A model generated the notes under the pieces. That model did not search any database. It was not told the origin of the DNA and saw nothing but the letters and a program-made list of their open reading frames with translations. Below are positions 9,733 through 21,036 of a DNA stretch of 64,000 nucleotides, in pieces. How positions within the stretch are numbered: position 1 is the stretch's first letter; each line of letters opens with the position of its first letter. Position numbers and translations under genes: made by a program. Origin of the DNA: Lasiosphaeris hirsuta (taxonomy: Eukaryota > Ascomycota > Sordariomycetes > Sordariales > Lasiosphaeriaceae); the NCBI GenBank assembly GCA_030549175.1, contig JAUKUA010000010.1, positions 186,001-250,000 on the forward strand, written 5' to 3'.

Positions 9733-11176
9733 TTACCCAACCCTACCTACCCTTTTCACAAATTTGTCAGCCAGATCACACATTGGCACACTAGCCACAA
9801 CCTCAAACACACTCACTTCTACCACCATCTCCATTGTGATCCAATTACGGACCTCCGCCGCCACCAAACTATCGACACCATAAGCGCTGAGAGGTCTCGC
9901 AGCATTAATATCCTCAATAGGCAGCATCATCGACCATGCTAGTTGGTGCATGAGCGCCTCTGTGATAGTGTCGACGGCAGCGGCTGTGTTAATGTCGCAT
10001 TTCCAAAGTTTTTCTTCAAGGAGATCATTGCCACCTTTGGATGAGTCTTACTGGAAGGTACTATTGGCTTTAGTGTTGGTGATGCTACGCAGCGCAGCAA
10101 AGTGGTCGTCACGCATCCATTACCGGCGCTCATCGTGCTCACTATCGAATGGCAGCCCACAGATGACTTGTCCTAGGTGGTTGCCCCCTTCCCTTGTAAC
10201 AGCTAGAAGTCGAAATCTCAAGAGAGAACTTTGTGTAGGTTCACGGTGCCGTGGACTGCAAGGAAGCTGCCGTGCTAGCGTGGATAATAGCAACAACAGC
10301 CGCCGGCGGGACTGTGTCAGGGGCAGATTTTGTTGACACAATGAGCGAAATCGGCTCCACAGACGTAACTCCATCACCCCCCACATCGAAGTCAACGCCA
10401 GTAAACTCGGCCTTGCGCAGTGCGACGTCCTACTTTGGCACGCTGAGCAGTGACCCGCCTTCCCGGCTATCCTATTCCCCCAACTACTAGCCTGCAGCGT
10501 GCCATAAATAAACCTAACAAAGATACGCTTCATCGTGATCTCAGCAAGGACAAGCTTCTCGCCGGGCTCAAGTAACGCACGGCAGTACTCCAATGTCTTG
10601 CGGATGCTCGCTGTCGTGTGTAGTACGTTGGAGGTCACGATGACGTCGAAGTTGGCGGGCTGGAAACCCTGCTGCAACGGGTCTTTCTCGATGGAAGTGT
10701 GGTAAACTCCATTTCTATCCCTGCGGTGGCGCTCCTTTCAGCGAAACGTTCCTGGGCCGTGCTCAGGAATCCCAAAGAGATGTCAGTGGAGACGTAGCGG
10801 CCTGTCTTGGTTGTTGATAAGCGTCGCAGGCGCTCTAGGACGTGATGCGTTGTGCCACCTGTACCGGCGCCAATTTCAAGGATGCTGAGCGTGGAGGACT
10901 TCGCGTCTGCAAGCAGTCCGATGTACTCGGCCACGTTGGCGTTATAACTGCGGCCTATGGCGTGCGATAGAACTCATACAGCAGTCCGCCCTTAGTCATT
11001 AACTAACTGCAGGGGCTCGATGCGTGCTGCTGTGGCTTGATCGAAGATACCAACAAGAGCCTCGCCAATGCGGCTGATCACCAGTGCAGCAATGGCACCG
11101 CCTTCAGAGCGCGAGACGAACTTGGTCGCCTTGTCCAGCTCAGCATCGCTATCCGTGCCATCGCAGCCTCAGCGAA
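9733..11176 (-). pseudogene. relic of a highly reducing polyketide synthase (C-MeT to ACP, ER and KR core deleted)
   Basis: Read on the minus strand from 11,176 downward, the order matches the 3' half of an HR-PKS. First comes the N-terminal part of a C-methyltransferase (GEALVGIF...[14 protein letters not shown]). Next is its SAM site ([19 protein letters not shown], about 10,835-10,895) and [13 protein letters not shown]...LLEPGEKLVLAEIT. Next is the linker after the MeT, [24 protein letters not shown], then a QVICGL...WMRDDHFAAL segment that normally follows the KR domain. The final ACP has the phosphopantetheine site GVDSL (9863-9877). The enoylreductase and nearly all of the ketoreductase are missing between MeT and ACP, and KS-AT-DH are absent upstream. 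Frames shift several times (near 10,940, 10,710, 10,490). At least two stops are TGG-to-TAG, the change RIP produces. Beyond about 11,176 a short recognisable stretch with a stop continues to about 11,215. Confidence 0.88.
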
Positions 11177-11215
11177 TCTTCATCTCCGCCATATCTACTG
11201 AAGGCTCATGTGGTA

Positions 11216-11677
11216 GCCATACTGACAGCACTCCTCCCAACCAAGGGGTATTGCAATTGAAACTCAATAATCTTGATAAATGGCCAAAGACACTACAGCT
11301 GTGATTAGTAAACTAGCTGAGTCTGATCTGTTGACTAGAAGGGAAACCATATTTCCTAGGCCACATATCAAAGGCAACACGGACAGAAGTGTGCGTGGCA
11401 TGAACCCCTCTCAGGTGTGAAGCTCACCCGGGTAAAAAATAGAAGTTATGCGGTTAGCTCCTCTTCGAGCTCAGGAGAACTAACGCCTCTCAACACAACC
11501 CCATCCCCCATATTCCCAGAGTCTACTAAGTCCGTTTCTCAAACATCTCAGTCTACCATATCAACCACAACTTCTACCCCAACAGAGCAATAGCCTTTCC
11601 CACATAGCACCCAAACCCCACCATGGCACAGCACAACCTCGTTTTAGTCTTCTCCATTATATCCTACACGTACACCT
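11216..11677. other. intergenic, nothing recognised
   Basis: No domain is seen on either strand. The C-rich plus-strand stretch at 11,480-11,630 has no open frame of note. Confidence 0.4.
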
Positions 11678-12007
11678 GTGATCCAAAGCCTGTACTGGCT
11701 ATATGCACGCTCTAAAGTCCGTAAAAGCAAATCCATCATGCTCGCCTTTGTCGACAAGGCCATCGATGCCGCCGATGCCACACGCGACAGGCCCACGCAC
11801 CGCTACGACTATCTTGAGACCCTCCGCCGTCAACCCAACCGTATCAGCTCCCGCAGCACCCTTCGCGAGGAAGTCCTCTCTCCCCTCGCCCCGGGGCGTA
11901 ACACCACTCCCGCAATGCTCTCATGGATAGATTACGCGCCCAGTTTACGCTATCGTGCTCGCCGGAGTCACCGGACGGCGATGGCAAGGCGGTTAAGTGC
12001 AGATTGA
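11678..12007 (+). pseudogene. cytochrome P450 fragment around the I helix
   Basis: A single open frame carries FVDKAIDAADATRDRPTHRY, then YLETLRR, then STLREEVLSPLAPGRNTTPAMLSW. This matches the H-I helix region of fungal CYP52/CYP539-like P450s (family form VLRDELLNILLAGRDTTASLLSW), where the AGRDTT threonines bind near oxygen. Here the motif is altered to APGRNTTP. Homology fades after the following Trp/Ile, with a probable frameshift near 11,945. The N-terminal half, the ExxR motif and the haem-binding Cys loop are absent. It is a decayed piece of a P450 gene. Its position beside the PKS relic suggests both came from one cluster. Confidence 0.7.
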
Positions 12008-12465
12008 GGGTGGCTGGCGGGGCTTGAGGGCTAGCGGTGGAAAGGGGGATGAAACGGGAATGAGGAATGGGGAAACTCTGCTAGGCCGTTTTCTAGATTG
12101 ATGTTGTTTGTGTGCCCGCTTTAGTGCGATACAAAAGGAAAGATATATGGCCGGGACGTTCAAATACCCTCAAATCCATCCACTCCCAAGACCAGTGATT
12201 CGTACTTCGGCATCCGCATAGCTACCAGCCTGAACCTCATGTATATACTTGGAAAGCTCTCAGACTGCTCAGTCTCGAGTATATGAATACCTAACTTTTT
12301 TCTGCTTGGCTGCTCCTCCCATCAAACCTCCGAGTCTGTCATTCGTCTTCATCTTGGACTAATCTAGAACTCTGGATAGTTTATAGAGGTTTCGAGCTGC
12401 TGCCAATTGTTAGGCAGGAGTGCTGCACGGTAGTATACCAAGTCACTGTTTATGAAAGGGATCTT
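12008..12465. other. transition zone, nothing recognised
   Basis: No gene is seen. Composition is still balanced; the AT-rich transposon block begins shortly after. Confidence 0.5.
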
Positions 12466-12468
12466 ATA

Positions 12469-12520
12469 GGGGGGCACTACCCGATTGATACGGGGGCACT
12501 ATCGGGGGGCACTTGGTCAA
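12469..12520. repeat. three iterations of GGGGGCACT
   Basis: GGGGGCACT or GGGGGGCACT occurs three times in about 50 bases (near 12,469, 12,492 and 12,504). Such iterated short motifs occur at the ends of some DNA transposons or MITEs, but no matching inverted copy was found in the window. Confidence 0.5.
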
Positions 12521-12688
12521 TTCTGCCGGTCAGGCTTCCTAGGAACACCCCCTTAGCATTGGAACCATCAAAATCGCCATACAAAAAGTGGTTAGGCTAG
12601 TACATCAATTGACACTGTAAAATGTAAAACAACAATAACATCAACACACAAGGCCCTACATGCCGCGTAATTGAATTGAAAGGCTCTC

Positions 12689-12783
12689 GGCCCTGAAAAC
12701 GCCGAATCTATAGTCTTTGAAGTGCCACATAATATAACTACATAAGCCCTGGCCCCTGAAAACGCCGAATCCGTAGTCTTTGA
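12689..12783. repeat. pair of 32-bp direct repeats, period about 62
   Basis: The segment ggcccTGAAAACGCCGAAT followed by c-TAGTCTTTGA occurs at 12,689-12,720 and again at 12,751-12,783 with two or three differences. It marks the left edge of the AT-rich block. Confidence 0.75.
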
Positions 12784-12799
12784 CGATAAACAACACTAT

Positions 12800-15724
12800 C
12801 CCGGGCCTAAGATCAATCCAGTCCTAATACCCTAGTCGTCGGGTACACCTCCCGACTACTACGAGTGGTTCTCTTGGTAACAGGAGGCTCCAGAGAGGTT
12901 TGTACAGGCCTTTTTTTAGTAGTAGCTAGCTCCTACGTGTTACCACTAATTATCAAATCTCTCTTAGCTCTTAGCTTGATGACAAGCTTAGTCCTAGGTC
13001 CTAGCCTAGGCTCTGGCATACTCGTGATAATCGCCTTGGTGTTACGATTCTTTAATCCACATAGGTAATCCCTAGCCTTCTTAGGTACCTACCCCTAGAT
13101 CTACGTACCCTAGCCTAGATCTTATGTACTATTTTCTTCCTATATGTCCTGTATATTATCTTCCTCTTAGTCCTCCTTATCTTCCAATATATATATCGGC
13201 GTTTCTTATACGTTAGATCTACTATTAGAAATAGTATTATCCTTACTGAGGTTCCATTCTTACTATGATAGTTTATGCCGTATACTTTCTTATAGATACT
13301 TAAGAACGTTACTCTTAGCCGGCCTCAGCTTAGAACGTGTTATCTTGGTATTAGTGGTTTTAGAGGTGGATCTTTAGGGTATATGTAGATTAGGGGTAGT
13401 CAGATCTTATATAGGTAATATTATTATTACCGGTATTACTACCGGAGTATTCTTTAGCTTATTGTACTACCGTTTTATAACCTAGGGGTTATAAATTCAG
13501 AGGTAAGGATTATTGTTATCTTATAATAATAGTTAGCGAGGTTATTTATAAATTTAGAAATACTTATAAGTTTCTTAGCTAAGTAGTAGTAGTAGTATAT
13601 ATCTTATAGATATAGGGGTTTATTTTTTAATTGTAGGGAGTAAATCTTATGATAGTAAGGTATGTCATATTAGTAGGAATAAGTATAATTTATTCCGCAG
13701 GTATTAATATTTTTTACTAGCCTTATAGCCGTTAAAACAACGGCCTTTATATAATAATTAATTAGACTTAGTATATAATAACTAACTTATGTTAGAAGCA
13801 TTTTAAGATAACTACAATCTAGATATTTATTATAGTTCTTGTAATTTTAATAAGTTAGTTCTTACTTAATTTATTTTTATTATTTTTAATATATTTTATA
13901 AATAGTTTTAATAAGTTTATTAATAATACTTTTACTATTTAAAAGATAACTCTTTATATTTATATTATTTAATTCGGTAAGTAAGGTAACTATAATACTA
14001 AAGTTATAGTAGTTTCAGGTCTAGAACTTTATTTATTACTTCCATAATAGTATTTATTACTTTTAAATATATCAGCGAATAGGTTATTAGTTTAAGAACT
14101 TCTTTATTAAGGCTTTCTAGGTTATAACAAAGGTAGGGTCGTTCTTAATATATATTATAGCCTTAAATATAGCTACTATGTTATGATAGTTATATTCAAT
14201 AGGCTTAGGGGTAACAAAGGTAACGTTAAGCTTGGTTTTTAAAATTTTATAATATATACTTATGAAGATTATGTAATCTTCGGGCCAAAGATTTATATCT
14301 TTATCTTCTTAGATTCATAACCCTCATTATCTTTTAAATCAAGGTTAAGATTACTAGGCTTTTTCTACTTTGACTTAGTAATACTTAAGATGTTAGTGAT
14401 GATATAGAATATATATAGTTATTGTTATAAACCGGAAAAAACCTCGGCTAAGGTAGCCTTAAGCTCTTTATATATATTTATTAATACTATATTAGGATCA
14501 GAGATATTATACTAGGTATAAAGTTTCTTTATTATGTTATAAAGTTAGTTAAATATCTTCTTTTCTTTATTATTAATAATACTGAAGATTAAATTAAAGA
14601 TAGTTCCTATAGCCGTTAGGTTAATAGTTTAAAAGAGAAAATATTTTATATAATTAGTTTTATATGTGTTATTAACTATTAACAGTTCGGGATATTACTT
14701 AGTAAGCTTAGTACTCTTTAGTAACATAAATACTAGGTTATTAAAGTAGTTTAGATTATTATCTACTTACTTAACGATATACTCGATACTCTCTTTGTTT
14801 AGTATTATTATTAAGGTACTGGCTATGATATATTTATTTAAGTACTTATACTGAAGGCTTATCTTAGTGTTATAGATATCTCTTCTCTTATAGTATAAAC
14901 TAGATAAATTATTTCAGACTATAGTATTAACCTTATAAACTTAGATACTATAGTACTTCGAGACGTTAGTAATAACTTTTATAGCCTTAGTAATTATATA
15001 TCGGTGTTATACATAAGCGAAAGAACTAAGAGATAGGCTATGGTTATAGATTTGATACTATAGATTAAAGTAGTTCTTAAAGATTTAGCTATTGAAGCTA
15101 AGGCTTATAAAGTCTTACTACTTATAGCTACATTTATAAGTAGCCATTTTATAAAGATTAGTTAATTAAAAGGATCTTAGCTAGCCGAACCTATCATAAC
15201 AAATCTTATAATACGTATAAGTGTTTTTTTTCTTGTTATGGCTATTATGGCAATTAACAGTAAATCTCCAGCTCTTTACCTCCTTGTTAATACTAGTGTA
15301 AAGGTCTTTAATAATGCTTATGGAGCTAACGCTCCTATTAGAGTACATGCTACCATTAAGAGGGTTAGAAATAGTATCATCTTCGTTATTAGATTCGGTA
15401 AAGTCTTTTTTGTTATCTTAATCTTAGTCATTAATACCTTTTCTTCAATCTTATCAAGGTAATCACGAAATATATTTCTAACGGTTAGTTAAATATAAAG
15501 CTAACATAATTCCTCGTATGGATTATTATATAGCTCAATAAATAATTAAAAATCCTCTATATCTTCTTATATTCTTACATACTTAAAATAATTTATTATA
15601 TATATGTAGACTAACTTACCGGTAATATTATCTTCGGCCTCAAACTTATTCATTGGTTAACTAAACTATCGTTTTATATTTATTAGCTTTAGTTCAAACT
15701 ATTAAAAGATAATTATAACTTAAA
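12800..15724 (-). mobile_element. RIP-degraded element, probably an LTR-element fragment (J)
   Basis: AT- and TpA-rich sequence without long frames. Read on the minus strand, a start-like ATGAATAAG with FEAEDNITG lies near 15,630-15,655. It continues through patches of open frame interrupted mainly by TAA/TAG, ending near 12,800 with a basic tail. No RT, integrase or transposase motif was recognised, so the class is unclear. Positions 15,622-15,724 match about 100 bp next to element D copy 2 (62,243-62,342). A hairpin GTCGTCGGG/CCCGACTAC lies at about 12,836-12,862. Confidence 0.4.
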
Positions 15725-15922
15725 GGAGGTGGTGGAAGCAATGGTAGTAAAGTGGAGTCACAACAGTGAGTGGAAGAAAGAGTGCTGTAAAGTGCATAAT
15801 TTATTTTAATCTATTTGGGGAGCACAGTAGTATATATAGAGCTTTTGAGCTTTTGTAATATGCCTTGCTTACAGGAAGTGGTTATGTACAGCCTTGATGT
15901 AGTTTGTAGTGGTTGTTACAGT
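15725..15922 (-). mobile_element. lightly mutated short LTR-like island
   Basis: About 200 bp with normal CpA content inside heavily mutated DNA. Read on the minus strand it begins TGTAACAACCACTAC and contains a TATA-like CTATATATAC and a pyrimidine-rich CACTCTTTCTTCCACTCAC. This looks like a short (copia-size) LTR. No second copy or target duplication could be confirmed. Its short length would let it escape RIP. Confidence 0.45.
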
Positions 15923-15969
15923 CTACTCATTTACCTTTTGATAGTTTACTATAAGCCAAGGGTTTTCTA

Positions 15970-18117
15970 AGTCTTAGATTACTTCCTTTTTTTTAAAACT
16001 TCTTTTATAATAAAGAAGATTAGTAATGAGTATAAGGATTTTGATTTTTTGATTTTTTCTTAGTTTAGTATTTAATCTAGTTAAGTATAGGAGATTCTTT
16101 TCTCAAGTCTTAACATCGGATATAAAGGTTCTTATAAGAGTTTATCTTTATTTTTTATCTCGATCTTATAATTCCATAGTTTGTAGTTTAGTAACCATTA
16201 AGCTATTTCAAAACTCATAAGTAATATAAATTCCTAGAACCTTTCAGAGATTTTATTAACTTAAGTATTAATAACACGCGCAATTACTTACTTTTTACAT
16301 AATATTATAAATGAAATATAATATTTTCTCTAAAACTCTAAACTAAAGGAGACTTTAGATAAGTTAATATTCTAAAGGTAATTAAGTTAGTATTTTTATT
16401 GTTATTAGTAAGATGGTATAATATCATATTTATCATTAAGGGGAAATATCCTAAACGAGATATAGAAGAAGTATACTACTTAGTACCTAAAGACTATTAT
16501 CTTTATATAATATTTATTACTTTTAAAGTTAACAATAGTATTAAACGTTTTCAAAGGTTTAACAAATTGTCTTTTAATTATAGAGATATTTTATTAGTCC
16601 AATAAAGCCTTACTTATGACTAGGACCGAAGATTTGATAGTTAAGAGAATTTAGATAGAAATTTCCTTAGCTTTATAGTATATTATAGATATAACAACGA
16701 TCTTACGAGTTCTATAGAATAGTTCGTAGCTTTGTTTCTGTTGTTTAGGTTAAGACTTAGTTTTACTTTTATAAGAAATTGAAAGGAAGTGGGCTTACTT
16801 AATTATAGTAATATAAGAGACAGTTTCTAATATCGTAGCCTAGGTCACAGTTAAAAACCTAACATCTCGTCGTTAAATAGCTTGATGATTTAAGGAAAGA
16901 GTTCTAAATAATTGACCTTTGTTATTACTAAGACTTTTACCTTTTTTCCTAATTATATTGATTCTTTGTCAAAATATTTCTTACTCTTAGGCTAGGTACG
17001 TTTCTTAGTATTAGAAATCTTACTTAGGGATTTAGAAATTTTCTTACTGTCTATAGCCTTACTTAAGTAACATTTTAAGGTTTTATAGCTTTGCCGGTTA
17101 TAACAGTAATAACTATTATCTTTCTTTCATTTATTAAGGTTAACTTAGTTAATCTTAATAATAGTTTCTTTATAAGTTTTCTAGTATTTTTCTTTAAGTA
17201 ATGTTAGTTTCTTATTATCTTCGGTTTCTCGTTTTTACTTCTTTTATCTTTTCTTAGATTCTTTACTAATAGATTTTTCTTCTTATACTTATCCTTCTTT
17301 AAACGTTTTTTATTATTTAAAGTAAACTTTCTTTTTTCTTATTTTACTTTTCAATTTATTTCTCGGTTCTTTATTTTGTCCTTATAGATTTAACTACCTA
17401 TGATAATAACTTCGAGAAAATCAATATCATTAGTAAGAAGATGACCTATTTATAAATAAATAAGATTAATTATGACTTTAGGGACTATACTTATAACTAG
17501 TGATTAGAAAGCTTAGCTACTAAAGTCGATAGCATAATTAAGTTCTTCAAACTTAGTTATATACTTATTTATATCCTTATTATAGGTTAGTACTTTCATA
17601 ACCTTATAGTCTTTAGCTCTTTTTACTAAATTATAAAATCTTTTGATAATAATAATAATATATCTTCTCTAGCTATTTATAATACTGAGCTTCTCAATTT
17701 AGCTACTTCGTTTTTAATACCATTTTAAAGTAGTATTTTTACTAAGATACCGACGAAGTTAATCTTTGCCTTATCATCGAGGAAGCTTTATTTATAGACA
17801 TTAAAATATTTTTTGACGAAGTATTACTAAGTTTTAAATTCGGCCTTGTCCTTCTTATTATATCTTTTGGGTCTAGCTATTATTATAACTATGCCTTATA
17901 TATGTAAGTTACGGATTGTAGCTATACATTCGTGTATAATAGCTTGATTTATTTAGATAATATTAAGAAGAATTATTTTAACATCAAGTAGAAGAGTTAA
18001 TGACGGTTCTTGTATAGGTCCTAGAGGTTCTAGTAGTTCTAATAGTTCTTCTAGAGGTCCTAGTAGTCCTAATAGTTCTCCTAAGGGTCTTCCCAAGGGT
18101 TCTAGGAAGCCTAGTAG
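15970..18117 (-). mobile_element. left fragment of chromovirus I (gag-protease part)
   Basis: This aligns by eye with the gag/protease part of element B, on the same strand. For example 16,160-16,260 matches B near 40,010-40,100, and 17,070-17,360 matches B near 40,910-41,240. The coding sense is minus and the frames are destroyed by RIP-type stops. It ends exactly at AGTAG before the LTR of H. The same gag continues at 49,514 after the other LTR of H. Confidence 0.8.
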
Positions 18118-18598
18118 TGTTACAACCTGTACACTAGGTACCGGGGTACGTAGTGTTGAATGACAGATTGTAAGGCAGAACGCCTAGGTTGATTATGGTA
18201 TAAGGGGAGATTGATCGTGATGAAGGTAAGCGTCTTAGACGGGGGTTTCATACTTTGTCAAACAGATTACTATTACTATAGTAGCCGTACTTTAGGACAC
18301 AGTAGAATATGAATTGCTTATGTAAGAAATAAGAATCCTTACGCTCTGAGGTACCTAACACCTTAGCTATTTATTTATTTAGTAAGTAGTCATACCAGAT
18401 AGTTTATATCCTTTGATCTACTTACTTCGTTACTCTATTAGAGAGTAAAGGGAGCGTGGGAATATCCTACTCTACTTACTCTATTACTTTGTTAGAGAGC
18501 AAAGGGAACGTAGAAGTATCTTCGTATGATTAAATGTTTTATTATCTAATCGCTTGTTCTATATCACGTGACTCCTTAGCATAAGGTAAGATATAACA
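18118..18598 (+). mobile_element. LTR of element H (left copy)
   Basis: A 481-bp repeat from TGTTACAACC to ATATAACA, matching the 481-bp repeat at 49,033-49,513 in the same orientation. AGTAG precedes it (18,113-18,117) and AGTAG follows the right copy (49,514-49,518), a 5-bp target duplication. The two repeats are therefore the LTRs of one element inserted in chromovirus I, now 31 kb apart because of later insertions. Confidence 0.9.
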
Positions 18599-21036
18599 CA
18601 TGTCTCCTTCTCCTAGGTTCTTTTTCTATAAAAAACTACGGGATAAGTCGTTTTTCTTTTCTTCCATTATACCTAATAATCGTGTTGTTAAGAAACCTCG
18701 TCCTTCTACTACTTGTTGCTACGATTTTACTAATTTTATCTTAATCTTTAGAATTGTAATGTCCGTTAGTTATTTTCGTTATAAGTCGTATAGTATTAAA
18801 TTATCTTATAAGGTCATAAGTCGTAGTAAGTCTTATAAGCCTTACTTCCGTATAAACGTAAGAGGTTATAACGTATATGATAATAATTCTAAAACCCTTT
18901 ATCGTATCTTTAAAGAAAAACATCACCTTAATTAAGAAAAGAAGAATATCCTATCTAAGCTTCTATGACTAGAAGCTTAGTCTCGGACTCTTAAAAAGTA
19001 TATTAAGGTATTATTTAGTGAATAAGATCGACATCTTCTAAGATAAGGACCGATAGGTTTAAGTTACGGTATCTTTACTTTTAACTTTTAACTAAGATAG
19101 TCTCTTTATTAAAAATCCTTCTCTTAACTTTAGATAAGTACCCTTTCTTTTTAAATAATATTAGAAAAAATGAAAATTTATTACTTATTCTAGCCTTATG
19201 TTTAGGTATGTCGAGTCTTTATAAGTTATTGTAACTCGGGCCTTTTTAAATGATTAGTACCTATAACGTAGTAATAACACTACCGGAGTTTCTCATTGGG
19301 AGGGTCGTAAGTTTAAACCTTACTAAATATATTTCTTTTTTATCTTTTTCTTAAGGTAGGTTTGTTAAAGTTCTTTCGGTAGAAATCTTTAACTAACTTA
19401 AGATACTTTAGATTAAAATATAATCTCTATGTGTTGTTTTTTAGTTTATAATCTAGTTATTTAACTAGATAATAAATTTTTTTAATTTTAAACTATAAAT
19501 TCAATAATTCCTTAACATCTTATTTTTGTTCATTTTTTTTTTTACTTTTAAACTCTTTTTATCGAGATATTCTTAGGTATTAATTTAAGAAATGAAACAT
19601 AGAAGACTTTTATTCTTACTCTTATAGTCTTAGGTAGTTTTAACTTATGATTAGAGATCGTTACTTTCTTAATGATATAAAAAATGGTTTAACTTATTTA
19701 AAATCGAGCTTTTTACTAAGTCGTTTTATTTATAAAATTGTTTAAAAAAATAAATGTAATCTCTCTCTTTTAAAGTTAGTTCCTTAACTTTATTTTTATC
19801 ATAATAAAGCTTTATCTTTTCTTATATATATATTAAGTTTCATCTTAGGTACTTTATAAGTTCTTAAACTTTATTTATATAAACTATTACTTGTATTATC
19901 ATTATTAATAGTTATATCGGAGTTTTAGTTCTTATTTATAAAATATAAGATAAGATAATACTTTAGTTAATTTAACTATAGTTATATTATAAGCTATTAG
20001 TATTATAGGTAACAGTCTAAGTTAGTTATCTTATTTAAAGTTAACATAAGTCCTTAAGTATATTTTATGTATTTAGTTTAGTTATTTTATTTAGTTATTT
20101 TTTATAGATAATATATAATGGAAAGTTTACTCTTTATTTTTATCTTTATTATAAGTTCTTACTAAAATCTTACTATTATTAGTTTATCTCTGTCCAAGAT
20201 AATATTATTAGACTAGAGATATATTAATACGTAAGTTATTTAGTTATTATAATCTTTTTAACTAAGAGAAAAAAACTTATTTTATAAGTTTATCTATTAC
20301 TATCTAGATATTATTATATATTATACCTATTATTAAGTCTTCAAAGTTTAAAATCTTAGTAATAAAATTTATTAAGACTAAACTTTATTTTCTTTTTAAA
20401 ACTAGAAGTAATTTAAAAAGTTTATATTATACATATCTCTTTAATTTAATCTTATTATATATGTAATACTTTTAAATAATATTTTTTACTTTTTTCTTTA
20501 TTAGTAAGAAGTTATAGTTTTATTATACTTAATTTAGTATCATTATAACTTTTATATAATTTCTTATTTATCCTTTATATATTTTTCTAATATACTTCTT
20601 TTATTATAAAGGTTAAATATGAGCATTATCATAATATTATAAAGAAGAATTTAATATATACTTACCTTTTACTTTCTTTAGTAAGTCTTTTCTTATATCT
20701 TTTCTTTTATATTAAAAGTTATTATTTTATTTTTTAACTTTAAACCTAATATAACAGTTTAAAAAGGTTTATAGTTTATATATTAGAATTTTATTTTTTT
20801 CATTCTTTAAGATCACCTTTATTTTTAATTCTTCTATCTTCTAATAATTAGACTTATGGCTTAGAGTATTAACTTTGCTATTTTCTTTTCTTTTAATATA
20901 GAAGATCTTAAAGTTAAATGAAGTTAAGAACTTTACCTATCTTATCTATCTTTTATTAAGCTTCTTAGTAATAAAGGTTTTAAGGTTTATATAGTCTATT
21001 AAAACCTTTATAAACTCCTTTATACTACTTAGATAT
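18599..21036 (+). mobile_element. internal region of element H with a zinc-finger-like leader frame
   Basis: A plus frame of 111 codons starts right after the LTR (18,600-18,935). It has a Ser/Lys-rich start, then aromatic residues spaced as a cysteine array (YFRYKS...SYKVISRSKSYKPYFR). Tyr is what RIP makes from Cys (TGC/TGT to TAC/TAT), so the ancestral protein probably had a C-x2-C type zinc cluster like gag-position proteins of some fungal LTR elements. The rest is AT-rich and unreadable, and no RT or integrase motif is seen. Only about 2.6 kb of H survives, counting 48,894-49,032. Confidence 0.55.

Noticed and set aside
12865..13068. Plus-strand 67-codon hydrophobic frame
   Set aside because: The opposite strand reads as a basic protein tail with RIP-type stops, more likely the original sense.
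18001..18117. Tandem GGTCCTAGTAGT-like units as a possible satellite or CRISPR-like array
   Set aside because: They are the low-complexity Pro/Leu/Gly-rich hinge of gag (compare 41,870-41,940 in B); spacers are absent.
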